Shown: positions 54,805 to 64,000 of the stretch, piece by piece
Numbering within the stretch: the stretch's first letter is position 1
Layout: every line of letters starts with the position of its first letter
Source: Mesorhizobium sp.
GTDB lineage: Bacteria; Pseudomonadota; Alphaproteobacteria; Rhizobiales; Rhizobiaceae
Assembly: GCF_024710845.1 (NCBI RefSeq)
Contig: NZ_JANJTZ010000050.1
Coordinates: 1-64,000 of the forward strand
DNA length: 64,000 nt
Direction: 5' to 3'
Notes under the pieces: generated by a model
The model's database searches: none
Told to the model about the DNA's origin: nothing
Seen by the model: the letters and a program-made list of their open reading frames with translations, nothing else
Translations under genes and position numbers: made by a program

Positions 54805-55224
54805 TCAATCCTTCACCTTGTAGACCCGGGCGGTCGCCAGCACCGTGCCACATGGCCTGCGTTCGCCCTTGTCCACCACATAGATAGCAGCGGCGCCGAC
54901 GGAAACCGTCTTTCCCGCCATCAGCACGCGCCCTTCGGCGAGAAGTTCCTCGCCCTGCGCGAGCCCGGTGTTCTTGACCGTGTAATCGAGCGTCGCGCAG
55001 GCATATCCCTGCGGAGCAGCCGCATAGCATGCAGCGATCGCGGCGACATCGCCGATCAAGCCGACCATCGCGGTCGGGAACAGCCCCGGAGGGGTGGAAT
55101 AGGTGTCGTCGAAAGGCATCCGCACCCGCGTCACGCCATCCTCGATCGCAACCAGCTCAACCCCGTGGTTCTTCACGAAGGGCAGGGCGTTGATGATGGC
55201 GATGACATCCCGCGACGCCGTCAT
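54805..55224 (-). CDS. PaaI-type hotdog thioesterase
   Basis: A 139-residue hotdog-fold protein with 'GVTRVRMPFDDTYSTPPGLF', the helix 'PTAMVGLIGDVAAIAA' (catalytic acidic residue region) and 'CATLDYTVKNTGLAQGEELL'. It likely hydrolyses an acyl-CoA. It starts at 55224, overlapping the upstream gene stop by 4 nt. Confidence 0.85.
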   Translation of the reverse strand: MTASRDVIAIINALPFVKNHGVELVAIEDGVTRVRMPFDDTYSTPPGLFPTAMVGLIGDVAAIAACYAAAPQGYACATLDYTVKNTGLAQGEELLAEGRVLMAGKTVSVGAAAIYVVDKGERRPCGTVLATARVYKVKD

Positions 55225-55718
55225 TCCTGGCATCCCGACATCTTGAACGCGTCCCATGGCATTTTCGACACCCCGGCCATCCCATAGGCGGAGGATTGCC
55301 TGAGTGCCGGCGCGAAATCGGGCAGCAGCAGCTGCGCTGCGGAATCCGCGCCTTCGGGCGGCAATAGATCGACATTGCCCTGCCCGTCGATGGCGTAGAT
55401 CACGCCCTGCCACACCGTGCAGGCCTCGAGTTCGGCGCCCGTGACGTCTCCCTCCGGGCATTTGTGCATGACGATGCCGACGGGCCGCGCCACACCCTCG
55501 GTCCACATCACGACCCCGTCGAGGATGACCGAATTCTCGGGGAACTTGATCTTGAACGTGTGCGACGTGGAGCCATTCGGCGCGGCGGGCGCAAATTCGA
55601 GCGAAGCGTTTGCCTCGGGCTCGGAATAGACCGCGAGCTCCTGCTTGCAGGCGGCGACGGATGGCGAGGCGGCCAGCACAGCCGTGAGCGCCAGTGCGGT
55701 TGTCCCCTTCGCCCGCAT
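55221..55718 (-). CDS. Exported protein, unknown
   Basis: A 165-residue protein with a signal peptide (MRAKGTTALALTAVLAASPSVAA) and four further cysteines in the mature protein (ACKQE, HKCPEG, EACTVW, SGCQE), enough for two disulfides. No recognised domain. It lies between a MAPEG gene and the thioesterase in the sucB-lpdA operon segment. Confidence 0.78.
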   Translation of the reverse strand: MRAKGTTALALTAVLAASPSVAACKQELAVYSEPEANASLEFAPAAPNGSTSHTFKIKFPENSVILDGVVMWTEGVARPVGIVMHKCPEGDVTGAELEACTVWQGVIYAIDGQGNVDLLPPEGADSAAQLLLPDFAPALRQSSAYGMAGVSKMPWDAFKMSGCQE

Positions 55719-55728
55719 CGCGTCCCGC

Positions 55729-56133
55729 CTAAAACATCAGCCGGGCGAACATCATCGCCAGGCCGATGATGGACACGAACCAGATGAGGCTGCGAAGGGT
55801 CGAGATCCCGGCTGCGTATACGGGCACATAGGCGGTCCGCGCGACGATCCAGGTCAGCGCACCTGTTGCCCCGATGCCGCCGGTCTTGCCGGTCAGTGCG
55901 AGCGCCACCGCAAGCGCGATGAAGGCGGGATAGGTTTCGAGAAAATTGCGCAGGGCCCTGTCCAGCCGGCCGGCGACCGGATTCGTCGACGACTTCGGTT
56001 CATCGCGCGGCCCGACGAGATAGTCCGTGCCCCTGTCCCGGCCGGCGGTGCCCTGGACGATGATCTGGACGATGAGAAGCGCGACACTCCAGCCGAGCAC
56101 CCAGACTTCCATCGACGACGATGTCGCTTCCAT
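55729..56133 (-). CDS. MAPEG-family membrane protein
   Basis: A 134-residue four-helix membrane protein of the MAPEG (microsomal glutathione transferase) group. 'AGRLDRALRNFLETYPAFIA' and 'RTAYVPVYAAGISTLRSLIW' carry the family motifs. Function in bacteria is poorly known. It follows sucB by 68 nt. Confidence 0.88.
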   Translation of the reverse strand: MEATSSSMEVWVLGWSVALLIVQIIVQGTAGRDRGTDYLVGPRDEPKSSTNPVAGRLDRALRNFLETYPAFIALAVALALTGKTGGIGATGALTWIVARTAYVPVYAAGISTLRSLIWFVSIIGLAMMFARLMF

Positions 56134-56201
56134 TCCGCCGGCCTCCAGTGCCTGAGCCGGAACGCGGCATGCCGCGTTCCGCTACGACCCCTTTTCGTCG
56201 A

Positions 56202-57488
56202 CTAGAGGTCGAGCACCAGCCGTTCCGGATCCTCGAGGCTTTCCTTGACCCGCACGAGGAAGGTCACAGCTTCCTTGCCGTCGACAATGCGGTGGTCGTA
56301 GGAAAGCGCCAGATACATCATCGGACGGATGACGATCTGGCCGCCGACCACCACCGGCCGGTCCTGGATCTTGTGCATGCCGAGGATGCCCGACTGCGGT
56401 GCGTTGAGGATCGGCGTCGACATCAGCGAGCCGTAGACGCCGCCGTTGGAGATCGTGAACGTGCCGCCCTGCATGTCGGCCATGCCGAGCTTGCCATCGC
56501 GAGCGGCTATTCCAAGCCTGCCGATCTCCTTCTCGATCTCGGCGATCGACATCTGGTCGGCATTGCGCACCACCGGCACGACGAGGCCCTTCTCGGTGCC
56601 GACGGCCACGCCGATATGGGCGTAGTTCTTGTAGATGATGTCGGTGCCGTCGATCTCGGCGTTGACCGCCGGGATCTCCGCCAGCGCATGCGTCACCGCC
56701 TTGGTGAAGAAGCCCATGAAGCCGAGCTTCACGCCGTGCTTCTTCTCGAACACGTCCTTGTATTTCGTACGCAGCGACATGACCCCGCTCATGTCCACCT
56801 CGTTGAAGGTGGTCAGCATCGCGGCAGTCGACTGCGCGTCCTTCAGCCTTCGCGCGATGGTCTGGCGCAGACGGGTCATCTTCACGCGTTCCTCACGCGA
56901 CGCGTCGTCGGCCGATACGGGAGCGCGCGCCGCCACCGGCGCGGCGGCAACCGACGGCGTCTCGGCCGGCTGCGACGGCGCGCCCTTGGCGATGGCGTCG
57001 AGCACGTCGCCCTTCAGCACCTGGCCGCGCTTGCCGGACCCCCGCACGGCGTCGACGGCGATGTTGCTTTCGGCGAGCAGCTTGGCAGCGGCCGGTGCCG
57101 GCGGCATTTCGCGCTTTTCGACCGGAGCTTCTCCGGCGACCTTGGCCGTCTTCTCCGCCGCTTCCTTCGACGTGGCGGCGCCGGACGTGCCGGCCGCCTG
57201 CGCGACGGCCTCGGGTTTTGCCTCCGCCTTGGCGGCGGGCTTGGCGCCCGAACCCTCGCCGATCATGCCGAGCAGCGCGCCGAGGCCGACCGTCTCGCCT
57301 TCCTTGGCCGTTATCTCCGACAGGACGCCGGCGGCAGGCGCGGGAACTTCCACCGTCACCTTGTCTGTTTCGAGTTCGAGCAAAGGCTCGTCGGTGGCGA
57401 TCGCGTCGCCTGCCTTCTTGAACCACTTGCCGACGGTCGCCTCGGTGACGGATTCGCCGAGTGTCGGAACACGGATTTCGGTAGCCAT
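56202..57488 (-). CDS. sucB: 2-oxoglutarate dehydrogenase E2
   Basis: A 428-residue dihydrolipoamide succinyltransferase. N-terminal lipoyl domain with lipoyl-lysine K43 ([10 protein letters not shown]), an Ala/Pro/Glu-rich linker, a peripheral-subunit-binding domain near residues 130-165 ([20 protein letters not shown]), and the catalytic domain with 'SYDHRIVDG'. The ATG at 57488 follows sucA by 29 nt. The longer upstream frame is a shadow of sucA. Confidence 0.95.
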   Translation of the reverse strand: MATEIRVPTLGESVTEATVGKWFKKAGDAIATDEPLLELETDKVTVEVPAPAAGVLSEITAKEGETVGLGALLGMIGEGSGAKPAAKAEAKPEAVAQAAGTSGAATSKEAAEKTAKVAGEAPVEKREMPPAPAAAKLLAESNIAVDAVRGSGKRGQVLKGDVLDAIAKGAPSQPAETPSVAAAPVAARAPVSADDASREERVKMTRLRQTIARRLKDAQSTAAMLTTFNEVDMSGVMSLRTKYKDVFEKKHGVKLGFMGFFTKAVTHALAEIPAVNAEIDGTDIIYKNYAHIGVAVGTEKGLVVPVVRNADQMSIAEIEKEIGRLGIAARDGKLGMADMQGGTFTISNGGVYGSLMSTPILNAPQSGILGMHKIQDRPVVVGGQIVIRPMMYLALSYDHRIVDGKEAVTFLVRVKESLEDPERLVLDL

Positions 57489-57517
57489 CGGTCTGCCTTT
57501 TTTCGCTGTGTTCGAGT

Positions 57518-60511
<2,994 letters not shown>

Positions 60512-60630
60512 GTGTCCGCCGGAGCGCCTGCTCCGTCTCCCTTGATGCCGGCCCTCGGCCATCGCCTCGGGCGTTCGTCAATCGAAAAGCCCATTCAGGG
60601 GCTTTTCGTCCGGCGATGCCGGACCGCTCC

Positions 60631-61533
60631 TCACCCCTTGATCGCTTCCACCAGCGTCTTGCCCAGCCGCGCCGGCGAGGGCGACACCTTGATGCCCGCG
60701 GCTTCCATCGCCGCGATCTTGTCTTCCGCGCCGCCCTTGCCGCCGGAGATCACCGCGCCCGCATGGCCCATCGTCCGTCCGGCAGGGGCCGTGCGGCCCG
60801 CGATGAAGCCGGCCATCGGCTTCTTGCGGCCGCGCTTGGCCTCGTCGCGCAGGAACTGCGCCGCATCTTCCTCGGCCGAACCTCCGATTTCGCCGATCAT
60901 GATGATCGACTTGGTCTCGTCGTCGGCGAGGAACATCTCCAGCATGTCGATGAATTCGGTGCCCTTCACCGGGTCGCCGCCGATGCCGACCGCGGTCGAC
61001 TGGCCGAGGCCCTCGTTGGTCGTCTGGAAGACTGCTTCATAGGTAAGCGTTCCCGAGCGCGAGACAACTCCGACCGAGCCCTTCTTGAAGATGTTGCCAG
61101 GCATGATGCCGATCTTGCATTCGTTCGGCGTCACGATGCCCGGGCAGTTCGGCCCGATCAGGCGGGACTTCGACTTGTCGAGCCGCGCCTTGACCTTGAC
61201 CATGTCCATGACCGGGATGCCCTCGGTGATGCAGACGATGAGCGGAATCTCCGCCTCGATCGCCTCGAGGATCGCCTCGGCCGCGCCCGCCGGCGGCACA
61301 TAGACGACGGAAGCGGTGGCGCCGGTCACGTCGCGGGCCTCGGCGACGGTCGCGAAAATCGGCAGGGTCTCGCCCTTCGAGCCGGTCCATTTCTCGCCGC
61401 CCTTCTTCGGATGGATGCCGCCGACCATCTGCGTGCCGTAGTAGGCGAGCGCCTGTTCGGTGTGGAACGTGCCGGTCTTGCCGGTCAGGCCCTGCACGAT
61501 GACCTTGGTGTTCTTGTCGACGAGAATGGACAT
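60631..61533 (-). CDS. sucD: Succinyl-CoA synthetase alpha subunit
   Basis: A 300-residue SucD with CoA-binding Rossmann N-terminus ('[20 protein letters not shown]'), '[10 protein letters not shown]', and the phosphohistidine H257 in '[20 protein letters not shown]'. Partner of SucC in substrate-level ATP/GTP formation. It is separated from sucC by two inserted genes instead of the usual short gap. Confidence 0.97.
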   Translation of the reverse strand: MSILVDKNTKVIVQGLTGKTGTFHTEQALAYYGTQMVGGIHPKKGGEKWTGSKGETLPIFATVAEARDVTGATASVVYVPPAGAAEAILEAIEAEIPLIVCITEGIPVMDMVKVKARLDKSKSRLIGPNCPGIVTPNECKIGIMPGNIFKKGSVGVVSRSGTLTYEAVFQTTNEGLGQSTAVGIGGDPVKGTEFIDMLEMFLADDETKSIIMIGEIGGSAEEDAAQFLRDEAKRGRKKPMAGFIAGRTAPAGRTMGHAGAVISGGKGGAEDKIAAMEAAGIKVSPSPARLGKTLVEAIKG

Positions 61534-61591
61534 GCGTCGCTCAGCCTTTCGGGAACAATCTATCGGATGGCATGGTTGCCGGACGGGAAGC

Positions 61592-62254
61592 TCATTGGCC
61601 TGCCTCGTCCGGCGCGGAGGTTGAAAACTTCAGCACGACCCCGTCGAAGCCGGTCTGCTCGACATGCGGACTGCCGGCGGGGATGTAGGTCAGGTAGGTG
61701 TCGAGCGTGCGCGGCATCGATGGCGGCGGTCCCCAGACATGGCTGGTGATCTCCGCCGTCTCCATCGACTGCGCGGGAGCCGCTATGCCGAGCATCTGCC
61801 CGACCGCGGCCGCGTCCACCGGCGCGGTGGCGGCGAAGTCGTAAAGGTAGCAACTGATCTGGTCTAGGAACTCGGAACCGGTGAACGACACGATGAGATG
61901 CAGGTCACGGCTTTCGACCTTGCGGGCCAGAGCCACGTGCTGGAACGACAGCTCCAACCCGTCGGCCTTTGCCTCTTCGAGCCCCTTGGCGGAATGCTCC
62001 ATCACCTTGGCGAATTCGGGATACGACGACGGTTCGACGGCCACCCATCCGAGCGCCTTGGCGTGACCGACCGTGCCTTCGTAGCTCAGCCGCTCTGGCA
62101 CGCAGGCCTCCCTGAATGTCTCGACGAACGCAGCCGAAAACGGGTTCGCGGCCGCTTCACAAACGTTGACGCTTGCAAGCAGAACGAGCCCCAACAGCCC
62201 GGCAGGAATCCTGGTCCGATTTCGATCGTGTATGCTTGCGAGTGACTGCATCAC
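61592..62254 (-). CDS. Exported protein inserted between sucC and sucD
   Basis: A 220-residue protein with an N-terminal export segment (residues ~15-36, ending NVCEAAAN; not a proper lipobox) and a mature domain of about 185 residues with cysteines in 'REACVPE' and 'QISCYLYD'. No domain recognised. It overlaps the upstream membrane-protein gene by 4 nt, and sucD follows after 58 nt. It is not part of a normal suc operon. Confidence 0.75.
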   Translation of the reverse strand: MMQSLASIHDRNRTRIPAGLLGLVLLASVNVCEAAANPFSAAFVETFREACVPERLSYEGTVGHAKALGWVAVEPSSYPEFAKVMEHSAKGLEEAKADGLELSFQHVALARKVESRDLHLIVSFTGSEFLDQISCYLYDFAATAPVDAAAVGQMLGIAAPAQSMETAEITSHVWGPPPSMPRTLDTYLTYIPAGSPHVEQTGFDGVVLKFSTSAPDEAGQ

Positions 62255-62571
62255 GGATATTGCTTCATCCGACGAATTCGAAAGGCCAACGAGGCAAGTC
62301 CAAGGAGAACCGAGAGAGGGTAGGCAAGATTGGAAAGTTCACCTATCAACGCCGCACCGACATCATTTCCGGATTTCCAAAGCCAGTTGACGAAGAACAT
62401 CGGCAAATACCCCGAAACGAGCGCGCCGATCGCCAACCCGGAAATGGCGGCCGAAGGGCGTGCCGGAGTCAGGAACACGCCAAGAAGCATCGGAATGGCG
62501 ACCACCAGTCCGACGCCCAGCAATGCCGGTAGCAGTTCGACGAGAACTGAAACCTGACCCCCAGCCTCCAT
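62251..62571 (-). CDS. Small membrane protein inserted after sucC
   Basis: A 106-residue protein with about three hydrophobic helices (residues ~8-32, 40-62, 76-96) and a positively charged C-terminus (RIRRMKQYP). It begins 4 nt after the sucC stop, and its stop overlaps the exported-protein start by 4 nt, so the three are translationally linked. G+C is clearly lower (low-to-mid 50s) than sucC. Family not recognised. Confidence 0.72.
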   Translation of the reverse strand: MEAGGQVSVLVELLPALLGVGLVVAIPMLLGVFLTPARPSAAISGLAIGALVSGYLPMFFVNWLWKSGNDVGAALIGELSNLAYPLSVLLGLASLAFRIRRMKQYP

Positions 62572-62575
62572 ATCC

Positions 62576-63769
62576 TCAGCCCTTGACCGCCGCGACGATC
62601 TTCTTCGCCGCGTCGTCGAGGTCGTCGGCCGAGATGACGTTGAGGCCGCTCTCGTTGATGATCTTCTTGCCGAGCTCGACATTGGTGCCTTCGAGGCGCA
62701 CCACCAGCGGCACCTGCAGACCGACTTCCTTCACCGCGGCGATCACGCCCTCGGCGATGACGTCGCACTTCATGATACCGCCGAAGATGTTGACCAGGAT
62801 GCCCTTCACGTTCGGGTCGGCGGTGATGATCTTGAACGCCGCCGTGACCTTTTCCTTGGAGGCGCCGCCGCCGACGTCGAGGAAGTTGGCGGGTTCCGCG
62901 CCGTAGAGCTTGATGATGTCCATCGTCGCCATAGCCAAGCCGGCGCCGTTGACCATGCAGCCGATATTGCCGTCGAGCGCGACATAGGCGAGGTCGTATT
63001 TGGAGGCCTGGATCTCCTTCTCGTCCTCTTCCGTCGTGTCGCGCAGTTCCATGATCTCGGGATGGCGGAACAGCGCGTTGTTGTCGAACGACACCTTGGC
63101 GTCGAGCACGCGCAGCCGGCCGTTCTTCATCACGATCAGCGGGTTGACCTCGAGCAGGCTCATGTCCTTCTCGACGAAGGCCTTGTAGAGGATCGGGAAC
63201 AGGCTCTCGCCGTCCTTCGCCGCGTCGCCCGAGAGCCCGTAGGCCGCGTTGATCTTCTTCACGTCGTCGGCCGTCACGCCCTTCAGCGGGTCGATGGCGA
63301 TGGTGACGATCTTCTCCGGCGTGTCGTGGGCAACAGCTTCGATGTCCATGCCGCCTTCGGTCGAGACGACGAAGGCGACCTGGCCGACCGAGCGGTCCAC
63401 CAGAAGCGAGAGATAGAGCTCGCGGTCGATGTCTGCGCCGTCTTCGATGTAGAGCCGGTTCACCTGCTTGCCCGCATCGCCCGTCTGCTTGGTGACGAGG
63501 GTGTTGCCCAGCATCTCCTTGACGTTGTGCACGACCTCGTCGATCGACTTCGACAGCCGCACGCCGCCCTTGGCGGTCGCCGGCAGTTCCTTGAACTTGC
63601 CCTTGCCGCGGCCGCCGGCGTGGATCTGGCTCTTCACCACATAGAGCGGGCCGGGCAGCGAGCGCGCCGCGTTCTGCGCCTCGTCGGCCTTGAGGATCGC
63701 CACGCCGTCAGCGACCGGCGCGCCGTAGCTCTTGAGGATCTGCTTTGCCTGGTATTCGTGGATGTTCAT
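62576..63769 (-). CDS. sucC: Succinyl-CoA synthetase beta subunit
   Basis: A 397-residue SucC. ATP-grasp N-terminal domain ('[19 protein letters not shown]', '[12 protein letters not shown]'), '[12 protein letters not shown]' and the C-terminal ligase/CoA domain with '[15 protein letters not shown]'. Start and length are standard. It is 12 nt after mdh in the mdh-sucCDAB operon. Confidence 0.97.
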   Translation of the reverse strand: MNIHEYQAKQILKSYGAPVADGVAILKADEAQNAARSLPGPLYVVKSQIHAGGRGKGKFKELPATAKGGVRLSKSIDEVVHNVKEMLGNTLVTKQTGDAGKQVNRLYIEDGADIDRELYLSLLVDRSVGQVAFVVSTEGGMDIEAVAHDTPEKIVTIAIDPLKGVTADDVKKINAAYGLSGDAAKDGESLFPILYKAFVEKDMSLLEVNPLIVMKNGRLRVLDAKVSFDNNALFRHPEIMELRDTTEEDEKEIQASKYDLAYVALDGNIGCMVNGAGLAMATMDIIKLYGAEPANFLDVGGGASKEKVTAAFKIITADPNVKGILVNIFGGIMKCDVIAEGVIAAVKEVGLQVPLVVRLEGTNVELGKKIINESGLNVISADDLDDAAKKIVAAVKG

Positions 63770-63781
63770 GGAGCGCTGATC

Positions 63782-64000
<219 letters not shown>

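Overview
The window is about 64 kb of high-GC alphaproteobacterial chromosome. Several signs point to Hyphomicrobiales (Rhizobiales), probably the Phyllobacteriaceae/Mesorhizobium side. These are the gene order mdh-sucC-sucD-sucA-sucB with lpdA and xerC nearby, a 6S RNA just before a 5-formyl-THF cyclo-ligase, a pha(R)-phaA-phaB cluster, a CarD/7Fe ferredoxin/S4/Suv3-like helicase block, a CtrA-type box before ftsK, GANTC-rich intergenic DNA, and palindromic intergenic elements (CCTCGGGCTTGACCCGAGG and CCTTCTCCC...GGGAGAAGG types). The assignment is inference; no rRNA or tRNA gene lies in the window.

Layout. 1-4.7 kb: end of an IS5-like element that cuts a small low-GC membrane ORF; a VWA (CoxE-like) gene placed directly behind a hicAB toxin-antitoxin pair; a GNAT gene; an MBL hydrolase; a MoxR-type AAA ATPase. 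4.8-8.6 kb: two paralogous tiny secreted proteins, 6S RNA, 5-FCL, YmdB-type phosphoesterase, TerC, rpmF. 8.7-15.8 kb: a membrane protein coupled to a gamma-glutamyltransferase, the PHB cluster phaR/phaA/(small secreted ORF)/phaB, a DUF1127 gene, a PPOX flavoprotein and aqpZ. 16-21.7 kb: a repeat-rich 780-bp intergenic region, then helicase, S4 protein, fdxA and carD. 21.8-25.9 kb: serine hydrolase, OsmC, UbiH-type hydroxylase, tesB. 26-32.3 kb: sigma54-type promoter, glnK-amtB, CtrA box, ftsK, lolA, xthA.

32.4-46.7 kb is a transport and regulation region: a complete ydcSTUVW-type polyamine/GABA-aldehyde operon with the E. coli gene order, a Uma2 protein, divergent LysR and Rrf2 regulators, an Rrf2-coupled thioredoxin-reductase-like flavoprotein, an APH-type kinase, a cysteine-cluster protein, a methyltransferase, an incomplete amino-acid ABC system with an embedded GNAT gene, rplS, and a cupin. 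46.9-49.6 kb holds a TSUP permease and rimM-hicA-hicB-trmD, where a second hicAB module sits inside the ribosome-maturation operon. 49.7-64 kb: xerC, a TraB/GumN protein, two small envelope proteins, then on the minus strand mdh-sucC-(two unknown genes)-sucD-sucA-sucB-MAPEG-secreted protein-thioesterase-SDR-lpdA, which supplies the TCA-cycle 2-oxoglutarate to malate section.

The clearest theme worth a second look is the insertion of small, unfamiliar or selfish genes into conserved operons with start/stop overlaps: hicAB before VWA, hicAB between rimM and trmD (4-nt overlaps with trmD), a secreted ORF between phaA and phaB, and a membrane/secreted pair between sucC and sucD. Two genes (the Rrf2 regulator at 39705 and the second hicA) also show a sigma70-like promoter whose predicted start falls on the A of ATG, with a palindrome over the -10, which suggests autoregulated leaderless transcripts. 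No CRISPR array, prophage or biosynthetic cluster was seen.
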